Below, piece by piece: positions 1 to 8,065 of a stretch of 54,162 nt of DNA. The notes under the pieces were generated by a model, which saw nothing but the letters and a program-made list of their open reading frames with translations, searched no databases and was not told the origin of the DNA. The position numbers and the translations under genes are program-made. Position 1 is the first letter of the stretch. Each line of letters opens with the position of its first letter. Source of the stretch: Clostridiales bacterium (GTDB lineage Bacteria > Bacillota > Clostridia > Clostridiales > Oxobacteraceae); NCBI GenBank assembly GCA_030016385.1, contig JASEJN010000018.1:1-54162 (forward strand), in the 5' to 3' direction.

Positions 1-318
1 CTCAATTACTGCGTGTAGGTTCCTTCGAGTTCTATTAAACCGGGTCCTATCACAGAATCTTGGAAATAAGTCTCTCATATTTTTCTTACAGAAACTAAAC
101 CAGGCTTTTTCAGAGTCTATCGTGAGTAATTCGCCAACTATATTAATGGTAATTATTTCACTGTCACTCATGATAGAATCATTGATATTACAACGGTTTA
201 TAATATGTGTTGGAGTGACTTTTTGGTAAATATCATCTATTAAAACATAGGCGATAGTTACAAAGTCTTTTAAGTTCACAATTTCTTTGATAGAATAATC
301 TTTATTAAGCTCCAGCAT
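1..318 (-). CDS. IS982-family transposase, N-terminal 106 residues (partial)
   Basis: This is the open reading frame of an IS982-type DDE transposase, cut by the window edge after 106 codons. The N-terminus is intact: an ATG preceded by a G-rich stretch, GGGGGG at 324-329 on the minus strand. The readable part contains the family's N-terminal block, with SDSEIITI at about residues 50-57, then GELL, then KAWFSFCKKNMRDLFPRFCD at about residues 71-90 and TRFNRTRRNL at about 91-100. IS982 transposases are usually near 295 residues, so about two thirds lies outside. The catalytic DDE residues are not in this part. It is in the same orientation as the partial copy at the right edge, but the two fragments do not overlap, so identity between them cannot be tested here. 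Confidence 0.85.
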   Translation of the reverse strand, partial: MLELNKDYSIKEIVNLKDFVTIAYVLIDDIYQKVTPTHIINRCNINDSIMSDSEIITINIVGELLTIDSEKAWFSFCKKNMRDLFPRFCDRTRFNRTRRNLHAVIE

Positions 319-418
319 GTATTGCCCCCCTATCTTAGTTTTGCGATTAATGATAGGTTACAATATTTTGCTGGGGTTTTTCATTCGCAATTTTTACCAG
401 TAAAAAAGCTAGCACAAC
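1..418 (-). mobile_element. IS982-family insertion sequence, 5' part (cut by left edge)
   Basis: The first 418 bases look like the 5' end of an IS982-family element that continues past the left edge. The transposase gene starts inside and runs off the edge. About 90 bp upstream of its start lies a 12-base motif (407-418, read on the minus strand as GTTGTGCTAGCT). It matches in 11 of 12 positions the motif GTTGTGCTAACT at 53700 beside the right-hand element, as expected for left and right terminal inverted repeats. The exact end of the element is inferred, because no target-site duplication can be checked with only one end in view. Confidence 0.75.
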
Positions 419-1003
419 GAGTTAATTTAATAGCTAATTAAAATATTTTTCTTTAGTATATATGAATATGAAAAAATATACGCTATCATCCTCTCTCTTT
501 TAAACTCGACTGCGCAATTTTATTTCAATTAGGACTGTTATGATGTTTTAATTATCTATAAACTAAAGATGTCTTATAAGAAATTGATTCGATAATTTTA
601 TATAAAGCAAGTAAATTTTGAAGTGATATTGTTTTATCTATTGGAATTTCTTACAGTTATAATTTAGCACTGTTTCCATATATATTCAAGTCTTAAATAT
701 CTTCTTTTTCGCTGTTTAAGCTTGTTAACTTCTCGCTATTATAAAGATACCCTTTATTTTTGTAATATTATTTTCAATTATCTAATAATTTGTAACAATA
801 GGTACAATTCTAACATATTATATTAGCTTCTATTCAAAAACGGATGCAGTGGCTAATGAATAATTCTTATTTTTATTTTCAAATCGTATTTATAGAATAT
901 TATACTCAAAATCGTGTCATATAAGCAATAGATGTTATTATCCATGCAATGATTAACAACATAAGAACGTGTCCCTAGCTCCGTAGAATTTGCTATTTTA
1001 TAG
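419..1003. other. AT-rich gene-free stretch
   Basis: No open reading frame with a credible start, ribosome binding site or recognisable protein is visible on either strand. The DNA is very AT-rich and lies between an IS982-family element and an IS256-family remnant, so it is probably decayed or insertion-derived sequence. I see no tRNA, convincing promoter or terminator. Confidence 0.6.
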
Positions 1004-1384
1004 TATTGCTCCAAATATTTTCTGAAAGCTACGACTTATGCAGTTTTGATTTCTGAAGTACCGAAGGAAAAATGGGGCAACAAATATCCAAGTGCGATAA
1101 AGAGCTGGGAGGATAACTGGGATAACATAGCAACGTTATTTGAGTTTCCTGAATATATCCGAAAAATCATGTATACCACAAATGCAATAGAGAGCCTGAA
1201 CAGCCAGTTCAGGAAAGTTACCAAGGCAAAGCTCATATTCCCCAATGATGAGAGCCTTTTGAAGATGCTGTATCTGGCCACTGAGAAAGTAAGCAGGAAA
1301 TGGACCAGGGTATATCCAGATTGGGATCTTATCATAAATCAACTTAATATTTTGTTTGATAAAGTCTTAAACAAAGGGGCATAA
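1004..1384 (+). pseudogene. IS256 (mutator)-family transposase, C-terminal remnant
   Basis: This is the only protein-coding remnant on the plus strand. The frame from 1046 (TTG) gives about 112 residues that resemble the C-terminus of IS256/mutator transposases: KWGNKYPSAIKSWEDNW, then YIRKIMYTTNAIESLNSQFR, then a KMLYLA block and a final NQL motif. Family members are about 400 residues long, so at least 270 N-terminal residues, including the first two catalytic aspartates, are missing. An in-frame stop at 1001 marks the 5' limit. Just after the stop, GGGGACTCTGTCCCC (about 1387-1402) is a short inverted repeat that may be part of the element end. It cannot encode an active transposase. Confidence 0.8.
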
Positions 1385-1799
1385 TTTGGGGACTCTGTCC
1401 CCCAAACCTCTGAGGTTTAGCGCTTTAATTCTCCCAGGAACGGGCGAAACGAAAGGAAAAGATAGGTATATAATATACCGAAAATGGTAAAAGTATACTT
1501 AACTATTATATATTAATGTGCCAATTATTTGTCTAAGGAGAGAGAATACACAAAATTATTTACACAGCCCTATAATGCAGCGGAATTGTAACAATATCGC
1601 ATACCCCATAATTTTTGACTTTTGAAGACATATTTAATCTCCCTTTATTTTGATAATAACATATAATTATTAGTACTCAACAATTTCTCAAGATACAAAA
1701 AATATTACAGTCGCGTACTAACTCCATTATACAACTAATTATACATAAATTGCCTGACTGATTTTAAAATCCTTTAACCTTATAACGAAAACCACAGAA
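1385..1799. other. Gene-free stretch beside the IS256 remnant
   Basis: No gene can be supported. A short frame on the plus strand near 1537-1590 reads EYTKLFTQPYNAAEL after an AAGGAGAG-like site and then stops. It could be a scrap of another mobile-element gene but is too short to assign. The rest is AT-rich and without recognisable signals. Confidence 0.5.
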
Positions 1800-2174
1800 T
1801 CATATTTGTAACGGTACCCCAAATTCTTTAGCAATTGTTTGCAAGCCTTGCTCGACTTCTTCTTTAGAGAAATTACATCTTTTTAAAAAGCCTTCATCAA
1901 GATTGTTTAACCTTTCGTAAAAGTCCAAAGCTAATTCTATGTACTTTTTATTTTTAGCATCCAACTTTTCGTATAGCAGATTTTCAGCCTCATTTATTTT
2001 CCCCTGATTTATTAAATCAGTTAACTGCATATGTAAGTAATCGGTTTGTGAATAATCTGCCTTATCCGTTGGCAATTCGTAAACAGCTGTTTCTTTGTTT
2101 AAAAGAATCTTTGCCAAAGCCCTCACCAAGTCCTTTATGATTCTCATTAAATAGTCTTGTTCAATCATAAACAT
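1800..2174 (-). CDS. DUF6483-like small protein of unknown function
   Basis: A soluble, largely helical protein of about 124 residues with no signal peptide or membrane segment. The N-terminus (IEQDYLMRIIKDLVRALAKI) followed by an acidic, leucine-rich helical repeat (LINQGKINEAENLLYEKL) resembles the uncharacterised DUF6483 family of Clostridia, which I recognise only by pattern. The frame is open from 2219, but GGAGG at 2179-2183 favours ATG 2174 (4-base gap) or ATG 2168 (10-base gap). Its function is unknown. It lies between an IS256 remnant and broken ABC-transporter genes, in the accessory left end. A copy of a dispersed repeat (2225-2264) sits just upstream. No partner gene is intact nearby. 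Confidence 0.6.
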   Translation of the reverse strand: MFMIEQDYLMRIIKDLVRALAKILLNKETAVYELPTDKADYSQTDYLHMQLTDLINQGKINEAENLLYEKLDAKNKKYIELALDFYERLNNLDEGFLKRCNFSKEEVEQGLQTIAKEFGVPLQI

Positions 2175-2222
2175 TACACCTCCAATATTATTTCTATTAC
2201 TGCTTTTTCCATAAAACACCCG

Positions 2223-2475
2223 TTAAAACTTGAATCTGCCGAATGAGTGTTCAAAATAACATAAGTTCAAATTACGAATTAAAGCCGTTAAAACTGTATT
2301 ATTTATTATAAAATTGTGCTTGCGCATTCCATAATTGTAGGTTTTGCCGCCCTCCTCTATTAATTGCTCATGTGAGTCCTGCTGAATTATTGAACCGTCG
2401 TCGATTACAACTATTTTATTGCAAAATTTACATGAAGACAATCTATGGGAGATAAATATCGCCGATTTATTTTGA
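2223..2475 (-). pseudogene. ABC exporter ATPase fragment (second H-loop segment)
   Basis: This is a broken remnant. Residues encoded at about 2471-2334 read NKSAIFISHRLSSCKFCNKI followed by VVIDDGSIIQQDSHEQLIEE. That is the switch-histidine (H-loop) region and the C-terminal end of an ABCB-type exporter nucleotide-binding domain. Nothing upstream in the frame is homologous; the fragment is fused directly, in another frame, to a different ABC fragment that carries its own H-loop. After GGKTYN the frame decays and runs into dispersed repeat R1. There is no Walker A or B motif, so it cannot be a working ATPase. Confidence 0.7.
2225..2264 (-). repeat. Dispersed intergenic repeat R1, copy A
   Basis: A 40-base block that matches 20663-20702 in 38 of 40 positions, in the same orientation. 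On the minus strand it contains TTATGTTATTTTGAACACTC and then ATTCGGCAGATTCAAGTTTT. It lies between the ABC-transporter remnant and the DUF6483-like gene. A partial copy of its first 22 bases (21 of 22 identical) occurs in inverted orientation at 20576-20597. Its origin is unknown. Confidence 0.8.
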
Positions 2476-2997
2476 GCAGAATAATGTGCTTGCCAAGCGG
2501 TGTGATATAAATAACGCTGTTTTCCCACTAGTTAAAAAGTTGTAGTCTTCATACACCTTGCTCTCTGCTATCGAATCCATTCCAGATGTTGGTTCATCCA
2601 GAAATATCACTTGTGAATCGGTAATTAATGAATTGATCAAATGTACCTTCTGTTTCATGCCTCTCGAATAATTTTCTACTCTTTCATCTATAAATTTCAA
2701 AATTCCAAGTTCATCAAAATATTTTTCAATGTCAGATTGAAGATTATCACCAAAAATACCCTTCAATGCAGCTATGTATTCAACATTATCCCTGCCTGAG
2801 AGCCTATTATATAATCCCTTTTTACCTCCCAGAAGATAACTGGTTTTAGTTCTATATTCCTTAATGTTACTATATATATTAATGCCGTTATATTCTATAG
2901 TACCTTCCGATGGGTACAGCAAAGACGCAAGACATTTAATCAAAGTAGTTTTGCCCGCCCCATTATGCCCAAGCAAACATACTATCTCACCATCCAT
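2467..2997 (-). pseudogene. Chimeric, truncated ABC transporter ATPase
   Basis: This frame of 176 residues begins abruptly at MDGEIVCLLGHNGAGKTTL (Walker A at about residues 10-17), without the roughly 25-30 residues that normally precede it; an in-frame stop lies 12 codons upstream. Residues 1-142 look like an ABC-2/DrrA-type ATPase: a signature-like YSRGMKQK, Walker B VIFLDEP and D-loop TSGMDS. From about residue 143 (IAESKVYEDYN...) the sequence looks like an ABCB-type exporter domain ending in ALFISHRLAST, then a stop. Two ATPase families thus appear joined at the conserved Walker B/D-loop. No permease gene is present. It lies just downstream of the proC terminator and is probably non-functional. 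Confidence 0.7.
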
Positions 2998-3021
2998 TAA
3001 GAAATAATACTATTATAATAT

Positions 3022-3052
3022 AAGGACCAATGGGACAATTCCATTGGTCCTT
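3022..3052 (-). terminator. Intrinsic terminator of the proB-proA-purB-proC operon
   Basis: A 12-bp perfect stem (AAGGACCAATGG / CCATTGGTCCTT) with a 7-base loop starts 3 bases after the proC stop codon. It is followed on the minus strand by a U-rich TTATATTATAAT tract. It separates the core operon from the decayed ABC genes beyond. Confidence 0.85.
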
Positions 3053-3055
3053 AAT

Positions 3056-3868
3056 CTATTGCTCACTTAGCTTTTTTGCTTTATTACAGGTTGCGATAAT
3101 AGCTTCGATTATGGCACTTCTAAACCCTTTCTCTTCTAATATCCTTACACCTTCGATAGTTGTGCCTTTGGGGGAGCAAACCATATCCTTAAGTTTTCCG
3201 GGATGCTCCTTCGTTTCTATAACCATCATAGATGTGCCCAGTATTGTCTGTGACGCCATAACATACGATTTATCCCTGGGCAGCCCTAAATATACCGCAG
3301 CATCTGCCATCGCTTCTATGAGCATATCGATAAATGCAGGACCGGAACTGCACAAAGCAGTTACCGCATCCATCAGTTCTTCATTTTCCATAATTTCGAC
3401 CATTCCGCATCCTGAAAGCATGTTCTTTATAAACTCCATGTCATGTCCGTCGACAGGAGGAGCATAAGAAGCTATAATCATCCCCTCGCCGACAAGTACG
3501 GGCGTATTCGGGATCGTTCTTACGACCTTGATATTTTTCTTTAAAAAACCTTTGACATAATCGATTGTTATTCCTGCGGCCACAGTGACAATCAGTTTAT
3601 CTTCCGTAACGACATCTCTGATTTCATTCAATACCGATTTATATATATCGGGTTTTACTGAAAGCACGATTACATCCGATTTCTTGACCAAATCGATGTT
3701 GTTATCTGCAGCATTTGCTTTAAACCTTGCAGCCAGTAAATCCGCCTTGTCCTTATGTATGTTGCTTATATATATATCCCTGGCTTTTATATAACTTGAA
3801 TTTATAATACCCTGAATCATTGCAGATGCGATATTCCCCGCTCCGATAAATCCAACCTTTCTAAACAT
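3056..3868 (-). CDS. proC: Pyrroline-5-carboxylate reductase
   Basis: ProC catalyses the last step of proline synthesis, the NAD(P)H-dependent reduction of 1-pyrroline-5-carboxylate to proline, in the cytoplasm. The 270-residue length is typical. The N-terminal Rossmann motif GAGNIASAM lies at residues 9-17. The C-terminal substrate and dimerisation region is present, with SSGPAF at about residues 165-170 and PKGTTIEG near 232-239. The ATG follows AAGGAAGGG at a 5-base gap. It is the last gene of a proB-proA-purB-proC unit, 24 bases after purB, and is closed by a strong terminator. The split of the proline genes by purB is the only unusual point. Confidence 0.97.
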   Translation of the reverse strand: MFRKVGFIGAGNIASAMIQGIINSSYIKARDIYISNIHKDKADLLAARFKANAADNNIDLVKKSDVIVLSVKPDIYKSVLNEIRDVVTEDKLIVTVAAGITIDYVKGFLKKNIKVVRTIPNTPVLVGEGMIIASYAPPVDGHDMEFIKNMLSGCGMVEIMENEELMDAVTALCSSGPAFIDMLIEAMADAAVYLGLPRDKSYVMASQTILGTSMMVIETKEHPGKLKDMVCSPKGTTIEGVRILEEKGFRSAIIEAIIATCNKAKKLSEQ

Positions 3869-3892
3869 AACAACCCTTCCTTTGCTTATTTA

Positions 3893-5323
3893 TCATACAT
3901 TTATTTTATTATCCATGCCTAATAAATTTTTGTTTTTTTCGATTACAGGCTTGACGCAGTCAGAAACGAATTCATCGACCTGTTCCGAAGCCCTGCCCGT
4001 AAAGTTTGAAGGTTTTAATACCCTATATACATCTTCCTTGTTCAATTTAAAAAGCGGATCGCTGCAAATCCTGTCTATAAGATCGTTTGAAAGGCCCTCC
4101 TGCTTTACCATCCTCGCGGCTTCCATAGAATGTTCCCTTATCCTTTCATGGAGCTCCTGCCTGTCTCCGCCCATTTTTACAGCCTCCATCAGCATATTTT
4201 CCGTGGCCATAAAGGGAAGTTCATTTAAAATATGCTGGTTTATCACTTTTTCATATACAACCATACCGCATGAGATGTTGAAGTATAGATTTAAAACGCC
4301 ATCGCATGCCAGAAATGCTTCAGGTATTGTTATCCTCTTGTTTGCCGAATCGTCGAGGGTCCTTTCAAGCCACTGTGTGGATGCTGTGATAGCCGGATTC
4401 ATCGCCGTCACGATTATAAATCTTGAAAGCGACGACATTCTTTCGCTTCGCATGGGGTTTCTTTTATAAGCCATGGCAGAAGAACCGATCTGACTTTTTT
4501 CAAAGGGCTCTTCCATCTCCTTGAGGCCCTGTAATATCCTCAGATCATTGCTGAATTTATAGGCGCTCTGTGCTATCTGCGACAGAACATTGAGTATTTT
4601 ACTGTCTATTTTTCTCGGGTATGTCTGGCCGGTAACATAGAATGAAGTCTCGAATCCCATCTTTTCCGTTACCAATTTATCAAGTTTTTTAACTTTGGCG
4701 CTGTCGTTATCGAATAAATCCATAAAGCTTGCCTGAGTGCCGGTAGTACCCTTTACGCCGAGAAATTTCATGTGGTCTTTTTCAAAATCCAACAGTTCGA
4801 TATCCATGAGAAGGTCCTGTATCCAGAGGCATGCCCTTTTACCTACGGTCGTAAGCTGCGCAGGCTGCAGATGCGTAAAGGCAAGGGTCGGCAGATCCTT
4901 GTATTTGACTGCAAATTTGCTTAAGCTATAGACTACGTTCACGGCTTTTTTCTTTATCAGGTTCAGTGCTTCTCTCATCAATAAAAGATCGGTATTATCG
5001 CCGACATAGCAGCTTGTGGCGCCAAGATGTATGATAGGTTTTGCCTTGGGGCACTGCACCCCATATGCATATACATGCGACATGACGTCATGCCTGGTTT
5101 CTTTTTCCCTTTTTTCAGCGACTTCATAGTTTATATCGTCCTGAAATTTTTTCATTTCATTTATCTGTTCGTCCGTAATATTCAAACCCAATTCCTTTTC
5201 AGCTTCGGCAAGAGCAATCCATAATTTCCTCCACGTTTTAAATTTCCTGTCGGCGGAAAAGATCTCGCTCATTTCCCTGCCCGCATATCTTACAATAAGC
5301 GGGTTTTCATATATTTCGTGCAT
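3893..5323 (-). CDS. purB: Adenylosuccinate lyase
   Basis: PurB cleaves SAICAR to AICAR and adenylosuccinate to AMP, both with release of fumarate, so it acts twice in purine synthesis. The 476-residue product carries the fumarase/aspartase superfamily signature SSAMAYKRNPM at residues 281-291, whose serine belongs to the catalytic loop. It also has the conserved THLQPAQ block (about residues 150-156) and HDVMSH near 78-83. An upstream ATG at 5332 abuts the GGGAG site with no spacing; the ATG at 5323 has a 9-base gap and gives the usual N-terminus MHEIYENPL, so I use it. The gene sits between proA and proC with only 13 bases after proA. Confidence 0.96.
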   Translation of the reverse strand: MHEIYENPLIVRYAGREMSEIFSADRKFKTWRKLWIALAEAEKELGLNITDEQINEMKKFQDDINYEVAEKREKETRHDVMSHVYAYGVQCPKAKPIIHLGATSCYVGDNTDLLLMREALNLIKKKAVNVVYSLSKFAVKYKDLPTLAFTHLQPAQLTTVGKRACLWIQDLLMDIELLDFEKDHMKFLGVKGTTGTQASFMDLFDNDSAKVKKLDKLVTEKMGFETSFYVTGQTYPRKIDSKILNVLSQIAQSAYKFSNDLRILQGLKEMEEPFEKSQIGSSAMAYKRNPMRSERMSSLSRFIIVTAMNPAITASTQWLERTLDDSANKRITIPEAFLACDGVLNLYFNISCGMVVYEKVINQHILNELPFMATENMLMEAVKMGGDRQELHERIREHSMEAARMVKQEGLSNDLIDRICSDPLFKLNKEDVYRVLKPSNFTGRASEQVDEFVSDCVKPVIEKNKNLLGMDNKINV

Positions 5324-5336
5324 ACATTTCATCTCC

Positions 5337-6584
5337 CTATTCTCTTATCTGGCCGTTTCCATAAATAATATACTTTACGGAAGTCAATTCCCTTAACCCC
5401 ATAGGCCCCCTTGCATGGAGCTTTTGAGTGCTTATCCCTATTTCGGCTCCCAAACCGAATTCATTTCCGTCGGTAAATCTGGTGGATGCGTTTACATAAA
5501 CGGCAGCCGAATCAACTTCGGATAAAAATCTTTGTGAATTTAAATAGTTTTCTGTAACGATGACATCCGAATGTTTTGTACCATATTTGTTTATATGTTC
5601 TATTGCTTCATCTATACTATCAACTATTTTTACGGCCATGATATAATCAAGATATTCCTTATACCAGTCATTTTCATCAGCAAGTATGACATCACTGCAA
5701 ATACTTTTTACTTTTTCGCATCCCCTGACTTCAACTCCATTGGATCTTAAACTTTTTATTACTCTTGGAACAAATATTTGCGCTATATCCTTATGGACAA
5801 GAAGTTTCTCTGCGGCATTGCATACTCCCGGCCTGCTTACCTTCGCATTTATGACGATTCTTTCTGCCATATCCATATCACAGTACTTATCGACATATAT
5901 ATGGCAGTTGCCGGTTCCAGTCTCAATTACAGGCACCGTGGCGTTTTCAACCGTGGATTTTATAAGGCCTGCTCCTCCCCTAGGGATAAGAACATCGATG
6001 TAACCGTTGAGTTTCATAAATTTATTTACAGTATCCCTCGATGTATCTTCTATGATTGATATGCAGTCTTCCGGCAGAGATGATCGGGTTAGTGCCTTTC
6101 GCAATGACTTTACGATAGCTATGTTCGAGTTTATGGCATCGCTTCCGCCTTTTAAAAATGCAGCGTTTCCTGATTTTATGCATAATGCCGCCGCATCAAC
6201 TGTAACATTAGGTCTCGATTCATATATTATCCCGATTACTCCAAGGGGCACTCTCATCCGTCCTATAAGCAGGCCGTTGGGCATTTTATTCATTGATAAT
6301 ATTTCACCAACAGGATCTTTTAGCGATATTATCTGTCTCAGGCTTTCCAGCATAGCATTAAATCTTTTTTCATTTAATTCAAGCCTGTCGATGAGTACGC
6401 TTCTCATACCACTTGCTTTCGCACATTTAACATCTTCTTTATTTTGCGACAGTATATATTCCTTATCTTCCTTAAGCGCCCTTATCATATTTGCAATACA
6501 GGTATTTTTATCTTTTGTTGAAGCCTTCGCAATTTCTTTTGATGCATTTTTTGCACCATTGGCTTTTATTATTATATCCTCCAT
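5337..6584 (-). CDS. proA: Glutamate-5-semialdehyde dehydrogenase (gamma-glutamyl phosphate reductase)
   Basis: ProA is the second enzyme of proline synthesis. It reduces gamma-glutamyl phosphate with NADPH to glutamate semialdehyde, which cyclises to pyrroline-5-carboxylate. At 415 residues it is the normal length. The catalytic cysteine is visible as Cys255 in SRPGVCNAAE. The NADPH-binding region contains FLKGGSDA (about residues 143-150) and PRGGAGLI (about 201-208). The ATG follows GGGAGGATAG at a suitable distance and lies one base after the proB stop, which fits translational coupling. Next comes purB rather than proC. Confidence 0.97.
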   Translation of the reverse strand: MEDIIIKANGAKNASKEIAKASTKDKNTCIANMIRALKEDKEYILSQNKEDVKCAKASGMRSVLIDRLELNEKRFNAMLESLRQIISLKDPVGEILSMNKMPNGLLIGRMRVPLGVIGIIYESRPNVTVDAAALCIKSGNAAFLKGGSDAINSNIAIVKSLRKALTRSSLPEDCISIIEDTSRDTVNKFMKLNGYIDVLIPRGGAGLIKSTVENATVPVIETGTGNCHIYVDKYCDMDMAERIVINAKVSRPGVCNAAEKLLVHKDIAQIFVPRVIKSLRSNGVEVRGCEKVKSICSDVILADENDWYKEYLDYIMAVKIVDSIDEAIEHINKYGTKHSDVIVTENYLNSQRFLSEVDSAAVYVNASTRFTDGNEFGLGAEIGISTQKLHARGPMGLRELTSVKYIIYGNGQIRE

Positions 6585-6585
6585 A

Positions 6586-7362
6586 TCAACTATCCTCCCT
6601 CGAAAATATAGTACCTACTTGTTTACCTGAAATAATATCATATATGTTTTCGATCCTGCGACCGTTTGCAATCACCATAGTAATGTTATTATCGAACATT
6701 ATTTGGGCTGCATTTATTTTGGTTTTCATTCCTCCCGTACCAAAGGCAGAGTTCGTTCCCTTTGAAATAAGCCTTATAGTATCGTCAATATGGGTTACCC
6801 GCTCTATCAGCTTTGCGCCTTCAAGATTCGGATCCCTGTCATATAAACCGTTTATATCGGATAAAATAATCAATAAATCAGCATCTATTATTTTTGCGAC
6901 ATATGCGGATAAAACATCATTATCTCCGAATTTAATCTCGTCTGTTGCAACTGTGTCGTTTTCATTCACTATAGGTATTATTCCAAGTTTTAGCAGTGTA
7001 TTGAACGTATTCTTTGCATTTGCATTCCTGTCATCATAAAAAATATCTTCTTTTGTCAATAATATCTGAGCTATTGCCTTTCCGTATTCGGAAAACATTT
7101 TTTCATATATATGTACCAGTAAACCCTGGCCTATAGCTGCCATCGCCTGCTTTGCAGCAATATCCTCCGGCTTCTTCTTTAGACCTGTTTTTGTCATTCC
7201 TGTAGCTATTGCTCCGGAAGTCACGAGTACCACTTCTATACCTCTGTTTGCGATATCCGATAATACCATTGATAGTTTATCGATTATCCGCAAATCCAAT
7301 TTTCCTGTTGAATGAGTGATTGTTGATGTCCCAACTTTTACGACAATACGATTATAAAGCAT
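6586..7362 (-). CDS. proB: Glutamate 5-kinase (short form without PUA domain)
   Basis: ProB phosphorylates glutamate to gamma-glutamyl phosphate and is the committed, normally proline-inhibited step. The 258-residue product has the amino-acid-kinase fold: KVGTSTIT at about residues 9-16, LVTSGAIATG near 47-56, NENDTVATDEIKFGDND near 134-150, and GTGGMKTK near 210-217. It lacks the C-terminal PUA domain present in the 367-residue E. coli enzyme; such short forms are known in Clostridia. AGGAGG lies 6 bases before the ATG. It heads the proB-proA-purB-proC operon. A TATAAT-like box occurs about 50 bp upstream, but its -35 is poor, so the promoter is uncertain. Confidence 0.96.
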   Translation of the reverse strand: MLYNRIVVKVGTSTITHSTGKLDLRIIDKLSMVLSDIANRGIEVVLVTSGAIATGMTKTGLKKKPEDIAAKQAMAAIGQGLLVHIYEKMFSEYGKAIAQILLTKEDIFYDDRNANAKNTFNTLLKLGIIPIVNENDTVATDEIKFGDNDVLSAYVAKIIDADLLIILSDINGLYDRDPNLEGAKLIERVTHIDDTIRLISKGTNSAFGTGGMKTKINAAQIMFDNNITMVIANGRRIENIYDIISGKQVGTIFSREDS

Positions 7363-7431
7363 GAAGATCCTCCTGTTTTTTAATAGCCAAGTTTAGTTAT
7401 TACAAATAATATTATACAGCATTTTATAGAT

Positions 7432-7473
7432 AAAAAAGAGGTACACTTTTCAATATACTGATCAAGTGTACCT
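7432..7473 (-). terminator. Intrinsic terminator after spoVS
   Basis: On the minus strand a 10-bp stem (AGGTACACTT / AAGTGTACCT) with a 15-base loop is followed by CTTTTTTA. It separates spoVS from the proline operon. Confidence 0.85.
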
Positions 7474-7521
7474 TTAATCTGTAGAAACTATTTGCGATAC
7501 ATGGATAAATGGACTCTAAAA

Positions 7522-7782
7522 TTATCTCGGTTGTACTATCAGTTTTATTGCTGTTCTTTCTTCACCATCTATTTGAATATCCGTAAAAGCAGGTATACAA
7601 ACGAGATCCAATCCTCCTGGAGCGACAAACCCTCTTGCAATAGCAATTGCTTTTACGGCCTGATTGATCGCCCCTGCACCTATCGCCTGCATCTCTGCTC
7701 CTCCCCTTTCTCTGATAACTCCTGCCAATGCACCCGCAACAGAATTTGGATTTGATTTTGCTGAAACTTTTAATACATCCAT
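7522..7782 (-). CDS. spoVS: Stage V sporulation protein S
   Basis: SpoVS is a small, highly conserved Alba-like protein needed for proper spore coat assembly and for timing late sporulation; its biochemical activity is not firmly known. The 86-residue sequence is essentially the family consensus: MDVLKVSAKSNPNSVAGAL at the start and then the GGAEMQAIGAGAINQAVKAI core. The ATG follows GGAGGGGTTTTAATT. It has its own terminator and a sigma-H-like promoter about 55-80 bp upstream. In Bacillus it is separated from rny by ymdB, which is absent here. It is the clearest sporulation marker in the window. Confidence 0.97.
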   Translation of the reverse strand: MDVLKVSAKSNPNSVAGALAGVIRERGGAEMQAIGAGAINQAVKAIAIARGFVAPGGLDLVCIPAFTDIQIDGEERTAIKLIVQPR

Positions 7783-7838
7783 AATTAAAACCCCTCCGTC
7801 ATTATTTGTAATCTCACTGATAGACCTATATACTACCT

Positions 7839-7864
7839 ATTTCTACACGAGTAAATGATATCCT
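7839..7864 (-). promoter_or_regulatory. Sigma-H-like promoter of spoVS
   Basis: On the minus strand AGAGGATAT is followed, 13-14 bases later, by AGAAAT. This fits the Bacillus sigma-H consensus (RWAGGAXXT, about 14 bases, HGAAT) with one clear mismatch in each element. The predicted start of transcription is about 50 bases before the spoVS ATG. Bacillus spoVS is sigma-H dependent, which supports the reading, but it is a pattern match only. Confidence 0.5.
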
Positions 7865-7943
7865 CTTTTTTATTAAAATATTTTTAATATTTTAATATTA
7901 GTGTAAATTCGGCATTAAGATGTAGGTTCAAGCATAAAAATCC

Positions 7944-7994
7944 AAAAATAATAATAGGCAGACACTATATAATGCTGTGTTATCTGCCTATTAT
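7944..7994 (-). terminator. Intrinsic terminator after rny
   Basis: An 11-bp stem (TAATAGGCAGA / TCTGCCTATTA), extended by an ACAC/GTGT inner helix across a small bulge, is followed on the minus strand by TTATTTTTGG. It lies about 70-120 bases downstream of the rny stop codon. Confidence 0.8.
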
Positions 7995-8065
7995 CATCGA
8001 TTATTATCTAATTATTTTCATTTTTATTATGCTGAATTCTAATTTAATTTAATCAGCATAGGAAA

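Noticed and set aside
1523..1590. Short plus-strand frame EYTKLFTQPYNAAEL with an AAGGAG-like site
   Set aside because: It is only about 20 codons, has no secure start and no family I can name; it is mentioned only in the gap description.
3882..4469. 195-codon open frame on the plus strand opposite purB
   Set aside because: It is the antisense shadow of purB, lacks a ribosome site and has no recognisable protein pattern. Many other plus-strand frames, such as those opposite spoIIIE, polC and infB, were rejected for the same reason.
7363..7431. T-box or riboswitch in front of proB
   Set aside because: The space between the spoVS terminator and proB is under 70 bases, too short for a T-box, and no conserved T-box sequence is visible.
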